64,000 bases of DNA, from assembly GCF_000876655.1 (NCBI RefSeq), contig NZ_JYCN01000026.1:186001-250000 (forward strand). Reading direction: 5' to 3'. Source of the stretch: Arthrobacter sp. SPG23. GTDB taxonomy: Bacteria; Actinomycetota; Actinomycetes; Actinomycetales; Micrococcaceae. Below the pieces are notes generated by a model that saw only the letters and a list, made by a program, of their open reading frames with translations, searched no databases and was not told the DNA's origin. Positions 51,258 to 59,921 of this stretch are shown here, in pieces; position 1 is the first letter of the stretch, and each line of letters opens with the position of its first letter. A program made the translations under genes and the position numbers.

Positions 51258-52814
51258 TTACTGGGTGGCGCCCCTAGGTTCGTCCTCGACGTCCTTTGGT
51301 GCTGTGAGATCCATCTCGAGCAGCGGCACTACTTTGGACTTGGTGATGTAGCGGTGACCCAGCCATAGAACGATGAAGACTGGCAACCCGATGTAGGAGG
51401 AAAGCACCTCCACGGAACGTCCGGCAAGCACAGCCTCGTAGTTCTGTCCCGCGATGACCAGTATGAGCAAGGCGAAGGCCAGCAGCGGGCCAACGGGGAA
51501 CAGGGATGCTTTGTACGGCAGGTCGCTGACTTCGTTTCCCTGGGCCAGGAAGCCGCGCCTGAAACGGTAGTGGGAGACCGCGATTCCCGCCCAGACGATA
51601 AAGCCGCACAGGCCCGACATGTTCAGCAGCCAGGAGTAGGCTGCACCCTGCCCGACGATCGCGGAGAGGAACCCGAAGAGTCCCACGGCCGCCGTCGCGA
51701 GCAACGCCGCGATCGGCACACCACGCGCGTTGGTTCGGCCGAAGATCTTCGGGGCCATGCCGTCATGGGCCATGGCGTAAAGCATCCGGGTGGAGGCATA
51801 TAGTCCGGAGTTGCCCGCGGACAGGATTGCCGTCAGGATCACGGCGTTCATCAAGGCCGCCGCGAAGGCGATGCCGGCGCGAGAGAAGACCAGGGTAAAG
51901 GGCGATGAGGCAATGTCGGACTCACCGGAGGCCAGCAGGCTCGGATCGGTGAACGGAATGAGGCAGCCGATGATAGAGATGGCGCCAATGTAGAAAAGCA
52001 TGATGCGCCAGAAGACAGTGCGGATGGCCTTCGGTACCTCGCGGCGCGGGTCCTTCGCTTCGCCTGCGGCGACTCCTACGAGCTCGGTGCCCTGGAAGGA
52101 GAACCCGGCAACCATGAAGACCGAGATGATCGAGACCCAGCCCCCGTGGAACACGTCGTCGCGGTTTTCCCAGTTGCTCAGTCCCGGAGAGTTATCCCCG
52201 AGGATGCCGAAAATCATCAGCACGCCGGCGATCAGGAAGAGCACAACTGCGCTGACCTTGATCAGTGAGAGCCAGAACTCCGACTCACCAAAGGCCTTGG
52301 CCGAGAGGGCATTGAGCCCGGTCAGCAACAGCAGGAAGAACCCTGCCCACACCCACCCTGGGACCCCCGGGAACCAGAAGTCCATGATGATTCCGGCCGC
52401 GACCAGCTCTGCGGCCACCGTGATGGCCCAGTTGAACCAGTAGTTCCAGCCGATCGCGAACCCAAAGGACGGGGAGACGAAACGGGTGGCAAAGGACTGG
52501 AACGAACCGGCAACCGGAATCTTGGCCGACATCTCGCCCAGTGACTGCATCAACAGGAATACCATCAGCCCGACCAGCGCGTAGCCGGCCAACGCACCGC
52601 CGGGACCCGCCTGGGAAATAGTGCTGCCCGAGGCCACAAACAGCCCGGTACCGATCGCACCGCCGATGGCGATCATCTGCAGGTGGCGGTGGTTCAGCCC
52701 GCGCTTGAGTTCGTTGGTGGATCCGCCGGAAGCGTGATCTGCCGCTATCGCAAGGGAAGACCCCTCTGTTCCATCGGGCTTGATTTCTTCGAGAGTTCCG
52801 ATCGGTGGTGTCAT
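51258..52814 (-). CDS. APC-family amino-acid permease (lysine-permease-like)
   Basis: 518 residues, 12 helices. The N-terminal signature RGLNHRHLQMIAIGGAIGTGLFVASG and LAGYALVGLMVFLLMQSLGEMSAKIPVAGSFQSFATRF are typical of the AAT branch of amino-acid/H+ symporters (LysP, GabP, AroP). FQGTELVGVAAGEAKDPRREVPKAIRTVFWRI follows. The substrate is not fixed by sequence; a basic amino acid would fit the nearby ureohydrolase operon. It stands alone between the ABC relic and the DUF6421 pair. Confidence 0.88.
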   Translation of the reverse strand: MTPPIGTLEEIKPDGTEGSSLAIAADHASGGSTNELKRGLNHRHLQMIAIGGAIGTGLFVASGSTISQAGPGGALAGYALVGLMVFLLMQSLGEMSAKIPVAGSFQSFATRFVSPSFGFAIGWNYWFNWAITVAAELVAAGIIMDFWFPGVPGWVWAGFFLLLLTGLNALSAKAFGESEFWLSLIKVSAVVLFLIAGVLMIFGILGDNSPGLSNWENRDDVFHGGWVSIISVFMVAGFSFQGTELVGVAAGEAKDPRREVPKAIRTVFWRIMLFYIGAISIIGCLIPFTDPSLLASGESDIASSPFTLVFSRAGIAFAAALMNAVILTAILSAGNSGLYASTRMLYAMAHDGMAPKIFGRTNARGVPIAALLATAAVGLFGFLSAIVGQGAAYSWLLNMSGLCGFIVWAGIAVSHYRFRRGFLAQGNEVSDLPYKASLFPVGPLLAFALLILVIAGQNYEAVLAGRSVEVLSSYIGLPVFIVLWLGHRYITKSKVVPLLEMDLTAPKDVEDEPRGATQ

Positions 52815-53459
52815 GCAGCACCACCCTGGGAGATCGTTTCGGGCCGGGTCGGGTTCCCGGTGCCAATAGCGGCTCGACCAGTGCAGGCTTCTGCGACTGC
52901 CGTGTCGAGCAGATAGGCCGCCATAGTCCGATCACTTCTTTGTGTGCGGGAGCCAAGTCCCATGGTGCCTCCGAAAAGGTAGCTGCGGTGAATTTGGGCC
53001 TTCCGAAGCCCTCGGGCGGGGAAGGACGGTGATCAAGCTAACACAGGCAAACGAAGCGACTTTTGGCGTGGCGAATGTTGCACGTCCGACGGGTCAAGTC
53101 CTTACGCATAGGCGGTGGCAATCCAACCCGAGCCCAAGAGTTGCTGATTTGATCTCACTCGGTGACTAAGCGGCTCTGATGATCTGCTATGGCGCGCTGG
53201 CAGACGGCGGGCAGCCAATGCCACTGAGGGCACAGGGTGCAGAAGCCGAACCTCCACTCGTCCCAAGACCGCCGCCTATCCGTTGTAATGCGCCGTTTTT
53301 GGGGGGTCTCAAAAACACCGACCCCAAGGTCAGACGCAGGCATTGCGCTAAAGAGCAGTTCCTGAGCAAAAGTATTTCTTATGCATTTTGGAATTGTGCT
53401 TCACGGATGCTTACGCACTGCTAGCTTCTTCAGGAATCCTCTCAACGGAAGGAAAGAGC
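52815..53459. other. 645-nt gene-free region
   Basis: It separates the divergent permease and DUF6421 genes. I see no ORF with a ribosome-binding site, RNA gene or long repeat, only a weak GGGGTC/GACCCC stem (53303-53325). It must contain both promoters. Confidence 0.5.
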
Positions 53460-54863
53460 ATGTCTGTAATCGCAAACCCGGAAGTGACAACCATCCAGGC
53501 AGAAGACCTCAAGGCGCTCCCCGCATGGCAGGCTCTGAAGGCAGCCGTCGTCGGGCTGCAGCAAATACAAGTGCAGGACGGTTCCGTTCCGGAACCCGCT
53601 GACCACGGCCAGGCGCGCCGGAATGTCGGCATCATTGCGGACTCACTCAACGATCTGCGCCACCACCTCCCCCACGACACGGACTACCTTGAGCTGCTCG
53701 TGCAGGACTTCCAGCGGTGGGCGTCCGAGGGCTTCGCCGTACCGGATTTCCTCGACTCATTGGTAGCCTTCCACCCCGAGCAGTGGCGCATCGACGGGCT
53801 GCCGCACCTGGTTCTGTTTCCCATGTACACGCAGAACGGCAGCACGAACCGCTACTTCGAGGCCGTCCTCATCGAGGTCATTTGGCCTTCATTCGTGGCC
53901 GACCTGGAGGCAACAAGCTACTCCAACAAGCTGTTCGTCCCCATCAGCTTCATTGACTTCACGCCCGGCTATGACACGAACTCCGCAGTCCTCTTCCCCG
54001 AGAGCGTAGCGGTCCGGAGCACCCCTTCCTTCACGTGGGGCGGTATCTTCGCGGACCGCGAAGCTGCGCGGTTCCGTCGCGTCCTAAAAGCTGCTGCCGG
54101 CATCACTTCCCTGGACCTGCCGGCTGACGCCGCGGAATTCATCGACGACCAACACCTCACGGAGAAGACCTTCGTGATGTGGGATCTGATCCATGACCGG
54201 ACCCACATGCGCGGTGACCTGCCCTTTGACCCGTTCATGATCAAGCAGCGGATGCCGTATTTCCTGTACTCCCTGGAGGAGCTCCGGTGCGATCTGACCG
54301 CCTTCCGCGAGTCCGTCCTCATCGAGCGGGACGAAACGGCTTCCGAGGACGCCCGCAAGCACGCCAAGCTGGTCCAGTACGCCGTGATCTTCGACCGCAT
54401 TTTCCGTTTCGCGATTACAGGGAACAGGGTCCGTAACTACGACGCCGTGGGCGGCCAATTGCTGTTCGCCTGGATGCACCAGCACCGGGTCCTGCACTGG
54501 ACCGATGGAAAGTTGAGCATCGACTGGACGGACGTCGCCGGCGTGGTCGTCGAGCTGGGTCTCCGCATCGAGGAACTCTACTGGCGTTCAATCGACCGGC
54601 CGAAGACCGCACACTGGCTGGCTGCTTACGAGCTCGTCTCGGAAACCCTCACCCCCCACCCGGCCTCCGTATGGGCCAAGGGACCGGAGGCCCTTCCGCT
54701 GGACGGTCCGCCCAAGGGTCTGACGGACCAGATCCTTGATGACGAATTCCCCCTGTCGATGTTCTACGAAGCACTGGAGAAGAAGATGCGCCCCGTCATT
54801 GAATCAACTGCCGGGATCACCGGGAAGAGCCCTGTGAAGACTAAGGGCGAGGCGGACGCATGA
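53460..54863 (+). CDS. DUF6421-type protein of unknown function
   Basis: 467 residues from the ATG after GGAAGGAAAGAG. I place it in the DUF6421 family from overall text; its biochemistry is unknown. A segment near residue 240, MWDLIHDRTHMRGDLPFDPFMI, has two histidines four apart (His245, His249), followed by YSLEELRCDLTAFRE with acidic residues. This could form a metal-binding site like those of metalloenzymes. Much of the chain is helical, with no signal peptide. Its stop overlaps the start of the SDR gene (ATGA), so the two products probably act in one pathway. Confidence 0.7.
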   Translation: MSVIANPEVTTIQAEDLKALPAWQALKAAVVGLQQIQVQDGSVPEPADHGQARRNVGIIADSLNDLRHHLPHDTDYLELLVQDFQRWASEGFAVPDFLDSLVAFHPEQWRIDGLPHLVLFPMYTQNGSTNRYFEAVLIEVIWPSFVADLEATSYSNKLFVPISFIDFTPGYDTNSAVLFPESVAVRSTPSFTWGGIFADREAARFRRVLKAAAGITSLDLPADAAEFIDDQHLTEKTFVMWDLIHDRTHMRGDLPFDPFMIKQRMPYFLYSLEELRCDLTAFRESVLIERDETASEDARKHAKLVQYAVIFDRIFRFAITGNRVRNYDAVGGQLLFAWMHQHRVLHWTDGKLSIDWTDVAGVVVELGLRIEELYWRSIDRPKTAHWLAAYELVSETLTPHPASVWAKGPEALPLDGPPKGLTDQILDDEFPLSMFYEALEKKMRPVIESTAGITGKSPVKTKGEADA

Positions 54864-55618
54864 GCCAGGATCTCTCAGGACGTACGGTCGTCGTCGCCGG
54901 TTCGACAAGCGCCGCAGGCGTCGCGGTGGTGCATACCCTCTCGCAAGCAGGGGCACGCGTGGCCGCCGTGGACATCCTTGAGGATCGCGTGCAGGAGCTC
55001 GCGGTCGCGTACGACAACGTCACGGGCTATGTCTGCAACCTCGCGGACCTGCAAGCCGTTGAGAACCTGGCGACGTCTGTCCGGAACGATCTGGGTCCCG
55101 TGGACGGCCTGATCCATCTTGTAGGGGGGTGGCGGGGCGGTACCGGAATTACCGGTCAGACGGATGAAGACTGGGACTTCCTGCACACCAGCGTCCTCAC
55201 CACATTGAGGAACACCAGCCGCGCTTTTTACGACGATTTGGCTGCCTCCCCTGCGGGTCGCCTGGCCGTCGTTTCCGCGCAGTCCGCCTCCTCGCCGACA
55301 GCGGGCGGCGCCGCCTATGCCGCTGTCAAGTCCGCCGCCGAGGCATGGACACTGGCCGTGGCCGACGGATTCCGGCACCTGCAGGCAGGAAATGAAAGCC
55401 CCCACTCCGCTCAGCATTCGGCCGCCCTGGTCTTCATCGTCAAGGCCCTGGTCGATGACCGGATGCGCGCAGCCCAGCCGGAACGCAAATTCCCTGGCTA
55501 CACCGATGTCAGTGTCCTTGCCGACGCTGTACAGCGGATCTTCGATCTGGAGGCAGAACAGATCAACGGGCAGCGCTTGCCCCTCACGGCCGGCAACCTC
55601 GCGGGCGTGCCGGCATAA
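54860..55618 (+). CDS. short-chain dehydrogenase/reductase
   Basis: 252 residues. The cofactor motif is the variant VVVAGSTSAAGVAVV (residues 9-23) in place of TGxxxGxG. VDILEDRVQEL follows the second strand, and LIHLVGGWRGG replaces the usual NNAG. The catalytic Ser lies in VVSAQSA and Tyr-x3-Lys in AAYAAVKSA (about 153 and 157). The C-terminal half is shorter and less conserved than in classical SDRs. It is translationally coupled to the DUF6421 gene. The operon ends at the hairpin 55691-55720. Confidence 0.82.
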   Translation: MSQDLSGRTVVVAGSTSAAGVAVVHTLSQAGARVAAVDILEDRVQELAVAYDNVTGYVCNLADLQAVENLATSVRNDLGPVDGLIHLVGGWRGGTGITGQTDEDWDFLHTSVLTTLRNTSRAFYDDLAASPAGRLAVVSAQSASSPTAGGAAYAAVKSAAEAWTLAVADGFRHLQAGNESPHSAQHSAALVFIVKALVDDRMRAAQPERKFPGYTDVSVLADAVQRIFDLEAEQINGQRLPLTAGNLAGVPA

Positions 55619-55690
55619 GCCTCAGCGTTGATCCAAAGCAGGCGTCCCACAGGTACTGGCGAAGCGCCTGCACGACCCGGCATACCTGCA

Positions 55691-55720
55691 GCGGGCGCGG
55701 TCTCAAAAGACCGCGCCCGC
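55691..55720. terminator. intrinsic terminator hairpin
   Basis: Perfect 13-bp stem GCGGGCGCGGTCT / AGACCGCGCCCGC with a CAAA loop, between the convergent SDR gene and PucR gene. Confidence 0.85.
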
Positions 55721-55724
55721 TCCC

Positions 55725-55790
55725 CAACCCTCCGCCACCGGAGCCGCGAACTGCGTCCCGTACAACCGCGAATAACCCCCGCCCGGCGCC
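55725..55790 (-). pseudogene. 66-bp relic of ABC exporter 3' end
   Basis: The minus strand reads in frame GAGGGYSRLYGTQFAAPVAE, matching the last codons of the ABC gene (AAGGAYARLYEAQFAAPVAEV). CCTCCGCCACCGGAGCCG and the seven following bases are the same as at 62846 onward. The stop codon is lost. It is a third, more diverged copy of the same gene tail, placed exactly between a terminator and the PucR gene. Confidence 0.75.
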
Positions 55791-55801
55791 GTCGGGCGTA
55801 A

Positions 55802-57295
55802 CTACCGCCGCATCGCCTCGTGAATCTGCAGCGCGAACCACAACTGTGCAAGCGTGGACGTTTCACCCATGTCCAACCCCGTCAGCTCACCGATTTTCCG
55901 TATCCGGTAGATGATGGTTTGCCGGTGCGCGAACAGGGCAGCAGCAGTCTTTTGCCACGAACGCTGCGAGTCCAAATACGTCCTCAGCGTGACTATCAGA
56001 TCGCCTTCCTGGCTCTGCTCGTATTCAAAAATCGGACCCAAAAGCCGACGGACCAGCGCGGTTCCTTCCTCGAAGCCGGTCAGCCCCAGCCACGACGGAC
56101 CTTGCGCGTACCGGGCCAGCCCCAGCTTGTTGGCCCGGGCCGATCCCAGCGCCCAGAGGGACTCCTGCAATGCCCGTTGAATACCGGCAACCGTCGTCGG
56201 GGCGCTGATGCCCATCGCGGCACTGGACCCGGCACAGTGCACCAGCACGTCGTCGGGGACATCCGCCGGCACCACAACGTGAAGCCTGTTGTTCCGCCTC
56301 AAGGAGGCCGCTGAAACTCCGTGACGCCAAAGTTCAATGTGGACGTTAGCCAGCTGTTCGCCGTCGTCCGCCGAGATCGACGCGACCATAAAATCCTGCG
56401 CCGGGACGCCGAAAGCCGCTAACCGGCTTTCCATCTCCGCCGTCCCAAGCCGGCCTTCCATTGCCTGCAGCAGGAACTCACCCGCCAGCCGATGCTGCCC
56501 TTCCAGCGACAGGACAATGCGCGAAAGCTGGAGTCCCAGCACGGTTGCCGCATGCAAAAGTACGACGGCGTCCGGGTGCGGTTCGCTCCTGGGCAGCACC
56601 ACGAGGAGCGCGTTGGCGTGGGTGGGGATGTCCATGGTCAACACGTGGCGGCCCCTGACCCGATGCCACTGGAAGTTCTTGCCCGCCAGGGACACCTGCC
56701 CGGAGAGCGGCGCCCACTCGTCCGCGAGGAACGCCGGCAGTGATTGCCCGTCGGGATGCCAGGGGTGAAGGCAGCGACGATCCACCACGAAGAGTTCAGC
56801 GTCCAGTTCCGTCGCCAATCTTTGGACGAGGCTCTGCCAATGGTCCTCGGAGGCCCCCGCCGTTCTGAGCAGATCGTAAACGCGGGCCGTCTGGCGCAGG
56901 CGGCGGGACTCTTCGAGCAGGGAAGATTCGGCAACCGAGCGGGCGATCGCGATGAACGGCAACGGGTAGGGGATGTTGATCAGGGGCAGCGGCAGCCGGT
57001 CGCAGGCGTCAAGGAACTCCGGAAGCAGCGGGGGCGCATGCATTTTCTCGCCGATGGCCAAGGCGCTGGCGCCCGAATCCATCAGGGCCTCTGCGAGCGC
57101 CACCTGCCCCGGGGCATCGGCGGGGATGGACAGGCCGTTGGTCATCATGAGTTCCCCGCCGGTGACCCATTCCCAGAGCCGGGGAAGGTCGGAGGTGTGG
57201 GCCCACGTGATGCGATTGTCCCGCCCGGCCGCGCCGGCAATGAGGGTGAGCCCCAGCTGCGGTTCAGCCACGAGCTCGGCCACGGTGATTGCCAT
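55802..57295 (-). CDS. PucR-family transcriptional regulator
   Basis: 497 residues. The N-terminal PucR sensor domain (about 1-130: TVAELVAEPQLGLTLIAGAAGRDNRITWAHTSDLPRLWEWVTGGELMMTNG), a middle GGDEF-like domain, and the C-terminal HTH of the family (LRTYLDSQRSWQKTAAALFAHRQTIIYRIRKIGELTGL). PucR-type proteins usually activate purine or other nitrogen-compound catabolism. It is divergent from the agmatinase-NCS1-aldehyde dehydrogenase operon and is the obvious regulator of it. The start is the ATG before AITVAEL; the upstream extension is not supported. Confidence 0.9.
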   Translation of the reverse strand: MAITVAELVAEPQLGLTLIAGAAGRDNRITWAHTSDLPRLWEWVTGGELMMTNGLSIPADAPGQVALAEALMDSGASALAIGEKMHAPPLLPEFLDACDRLPLPLINIPYPLPFIAIARSVAESSLLEESRRLRQTARVYDLLRTAGASEDHWQSLVQRLATELDAELFVVDRRCLHPWHPDGQSLPAFLADEWAPLSGQVSLAGKNFQWHRVRGRHVLTMDIPTHANALLVVLPRSEPHPDAVVLLHAATVLGLQLSRIVLSLEGQHRLAGEFLLQAMEGRLGTAEMESRLAAFGVPAQDFMVASISADDGEQLANVHIELWRHGVSAASLRRNNRLHVVVPADVPDDVLVHCAGSSAAMGISAPTTVAGIQRALQESLWALGSARANKLGLARYAQGPSWLGLTGFEEGTALVRRLLGPIFEYEQSQEGDLIVTLRTYLDSQRSWQKTAAALFAHRQTIIYRIRKIGELTGLDMGETSTLAQLWFALQIHEAMRR

Positions 57296-57342
57296 CGGAT
57301 TCCGTCCTGGTTCCTTGATTCCCGGCCTGCTGGGGCGGTACC

Positions 57343-57356
57343 TAGACATTCGTCTA
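57343..57356. promoter_or_regulatory. palindrome TAGAC-ATTC-GTCTA, possible PucR site
   Basis: Perfect 5-bp arms with a 4-nt centre, 48 nt upstream of the pucR-type gene start, in the 176-nt divergent promoter region. Confidence 0.4.
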
Positions 57357-57395
57357 AGCGCCTCGGCCATTTGTAGTCAATGTAGCGCTATCCGC

Positions 57396-57411
57396 GGTGA
57401 TCCGCGTCACC
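57396..57411. promoter_or_regulatory. palindrome GGTGA-N6-TCACC, possible regulator site
   Basis: Perfect 5-bp arms with a 6-nt centre, in the middle of the divergent promoter region, 61 nt before the agmatinase start. The half-site and spacing resemble CRP/GlxR sites (TGTGA-N6-TCACA), so catabolite control is an alternative to PucR binding. Confidence 0.4.
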
Positions 57412-57471
57412 AACAATGGAATTACTTAGTTCCCGCTCAATGGCGAGCACCCCTCAACCCAAGGATCCGGC

Positions 57472-58470
57472 ATGACAACGCACAAGCCCATCGGCCCTGT
57501 CGACGCAACCAAAGTCCCCCGGTATGCAGGCCTCGGCACCTTCGCCCGCCTCCCCCAAATTGACCGCGTCCCGGACTACGACATCGCAATTGTCGGTGTA
57601 CCTTTCGACGGCGGAACCTCCTTCCGGCCCGGCGCCCGTTTCGGTCCTGCCGCGGTCCGCGAGGCCTCACGCCTCCTGCGCCCCGGCTACCACCCCGAGC
57701 TCGACGTAGAGCCCGTGTGCGAAGCCCAGGTTGTGGATGCCGGCGACATTGCGTGCACTCCCTACGACATCACCCGGGCAGTCCGTGAAATCGAGGAGCA
57801 GGCGTTGCCCCTGATCAGGGAGGACAAGCGGCTCATCTCCATCGGCGGCGACCACACCATCGCGCTGCCCATGCTGCGGGCCCTGAACAAGGTCCACGGT
57901 CCGGTGGCTTTGCTGCACTTCGACGCCCATTTGGACACCTGGGACACGTACTTTGATCAGCCGGTCACGCATGGAACCATCTTCCGGCGGGCATTTGAAG
58001 AAGGCCTGCTTGTGGAGGACAAGTCCATGCATGTGGGCATCCGCGGACCGGTCTATGACCGCAACGATTTCCTCCGCGACCACGAATTCGGATTCCAGAT
58101 CATCCGCTGCTCGGACCTGGACGTCATCGGTGTTCCGGCGGCCATCGCCCAGGTGAAGGACCGGCTCGGCGACACCCCGGTGTACGTCTCCATCGACATC
58201 GACGTCCTGGATCCCGCCTTCGCACCCGGCACGGGCACCCCGGAGATGGGCGGGCTCCATTCCCGTGAGCTCCTTGCCCTGCTCCGCGGACTGAACGGCA
58301 TCAATATTGTGGGCGCCGACGTCGTGGAGGTCGCACCGGCCTACGACCATGCGGACATCACCACCCTCGCCGCGGCCACCCTGGTCTTCGACCTTCTCGG
58401 GCTCATGGTTAACCGCAGCAAGGCCACCCCTGTCCGTGAACTTCAAGAAGCCACGTGGACCGCATCATGA
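57472..58470 (+). CDS. agmatinase/guanidino-acid ureohydrolase
   Basis: 332 residues of the arginase/agmatinase family. All manganese ligands are visible: SIGGDHTIALPML (His), FDAHLDTWD (Asp-x-His-x-x-x Asp), and SIDIDVLDPAFAPGTGTPE (two Asp). The reaction is removal of urea from a guanidino compound. The family holds agmatinase, guanidinobutyrase and guanidinopropionase, which sequence inspection alone does not separate. The partner genes (permease, gamma-aminobutyraldehyde-type dehydrogenase) fit agmatine or guanidinobutyrate use. AAGGATCC precedes the ATG. Its stop overlaps the permease start (ATGA). Confidence 0.88.
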   Translation: MTTHKPIGPVDATKVPRYAGLGTFARLPQIDRVPDYDIAIVGVPFDGGTSFRPGARFGPAAVREASRLLRPGYHPELDVEPVCEAQVVDAGDIACTPYDITRAVREIEEQALPLIREDKRLISIGGDHTIALPMLRALNKVHGPVALLHFDAHLDTWDTYFDQPVTHGTIFRRAFEEGLLVEDKSMHVGIRGPVYDRNDFLRDHEFGFQIIRCSDLDVIGVPAAIAQVKDRLGDTPVYVSIDIDVLDPAFAPGTGTPEMGGLHSRELLALLRGLNGINIVGADVVEVAPAYDHADITTLAAATLVFDLLGLMVNRSKATPVRELQEATWTAS

Positions 58471-59909
58471 GCACTGACACTCCGGCAACAGAAGTACCGC
58501 GGCTCGAAGATAAGACCATCCAGCCCATCCCGGCCAACGAACGCCACGGCAAAGCCAGGGACCTCTTCACCATCTGGTTCGGCTCCAACATCATGATCAT
58601 GACCATCGTGACCGGCGGACTCGCCACCACAGTGTTCGGCCTCGGCTTTGTGCCGGCGATCGTGGGCATCATCATCGGCAACGTTGTAGGCGGCATCTTC
58701 ATGGCGCTGCACTCCGCCCAGGGCCCGCAACTGGGCGTGGCACAGATGATCCAGACGCGCGGCCAGTTCGGCTCCTTCGGTGCATTGTTGATCGTGGTCA
58801 TCGTGGTGGTCATGTACGTCGGCTTCTTCGCCGCGAACCTCGTGTTCGGTGGCGAAGCAATGGCCGCAGTCAGCCCGGGCATCAGCGTTGACGCGGGCAT
58901 CATCATTATCGGCGTCGTCAGCGTTATCGCCACGATTTTCGGTTACAGGCTCATCCACGCGTATGCACGCTTCCTGAGCGTCGCCGCCGGTTTGGCCTTG
59001 CTGCTGGCCTTCGGCTGGATCCTCGTGGTCCACGGCCTGCCGGCCAGCTTCCTGGAGCAAGGCAACTTCAACTGGGTGGGCTTCATGGGGACCATCTCCG
59101 TCTCCGCCCTGTGGCAGTTGGCCTACGCACCCTACGTCTCCGACTACTCCCGCTACATGCCGCAAGGCACAGGATCCGGCCCTGCGTTCTGGGCCTCGTA
59201 TTCAGGCTGCGTCCTGGGCACCCTGTTCCCCATGATCCTTGGCGCGCTGGTAGGAACGCTCGCCATGACCGTGAGCGCCGGCGACGTGGAGATCGTCGGC
59301 AGCCTGGGCGCGTTGCTCCAGCCGTGGACCCTGATCATCGTCGGCATCTTCTGCCTGGGCGTCGCGGCGTCGAACGCCATGAACCTGTATTGCGGTGTTC
59401 TTTGTACCCTCACCATCGGGCAGACGTTCAAGCCGACGTGGTTGCCGCGTGCCAAGACCCGCAGCATCGCTGCAGTCATCCTCTTCATTCTCGCCGTCAG
59501 CATCGCCCTGTTTGCCCGCGACAATTTCATCCTCTTCTACACCAACTTCCTGTCCTTCCTGATGTACGTGCTGGTTCCCTGGACGGCCATCAACCTGGTG
59601 GACTATTACCTTCTCCGGCATGGCGACTACCGGGTGGAAGACTTCTTCAAGCGCGACGGCGGTGTGTACGGGCGGTTCAATTGGGTCGCCATCGGCTCCT
59701 ACGTAGCGGGCGCCCTGATCCAGGTCCCGTTCTCGGCAACCGCGATCTACACAGGCCCGCTGGCCGCCGCGATGGGCAGCGTGGACATCTCCTGGATCGT
59801 CGGGCTGGTAGTGGTTGCTCCCCTCTACTACGTCGCTGCCCGCGTATTCCGTCAAAAGACGGAACCCGCCGCCTTTCCTTCCCCTGCACTCACCCCAGAC
59901 CTCATCTGA
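58467..59909 (+). CDS. NCS1-family purine/cytosine-type permease
   Basis: 480 residues from the ATG that overlaps the agmatinase stop. 12 helices. NCS1 signatures: RDLFTIWFGSNIMIMTIVTGGLATTVFGLGF, HSAQGPQLGVAQMIQTRGQFGSFGAL, APYVSDYSRYMP and YTNFLSFLMYVLVPWTAINLVDYYLLRHGDYRV. These carriers take up cytosine, purines, hydantoins, thiamine or guanidino-like compounds by cation symport. In this operon it most likely imports the substrate of the ureohydrolase. Confidence 0.88.
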   Translation: MSTDTPATEVPRLEDKTIQPIPANERHGKARDLFTIWFGSNIMIMTIVTGGLATTVFGLGFVPAIVGIIIGNVVGGIFMALHSAQGPQLGVAQMIQTRGQFGSFGALLIVVIVVVMYVGFFAANLVFGGEAMAAVSPGISVDAGIIIIGVVSVIATIFGYRLIHAYARFLSVAAGLALLLAFGWILVVHGLPASFLEQGNFNWVGFMGTISVSALWQLAYAPYVSDYSRYMPQGTGSGPAFWASYSGCVLGTLFPMILGALVGTLAMTVSAGDVEIVGSLGALLQPWTLIIVGIFCLGVAASNAMNLYCGVLCTLTIGQTFKPTWLPRAKTRSIAAVILFILAVSIALFARDNFILFYTNFLSFLMYVLVPWTAINLVDYYLLRHGDYRVEDFFKRDGGVYGRFNWVAIGSYVAGALIQVPFSATAIYTGPLAAAMGSVDISWIVGLVVVAPLYYVAARVFRQKTEPAAFPSPALTPDLI

Positions 59910-59921
59910 AAGCGAACCATC

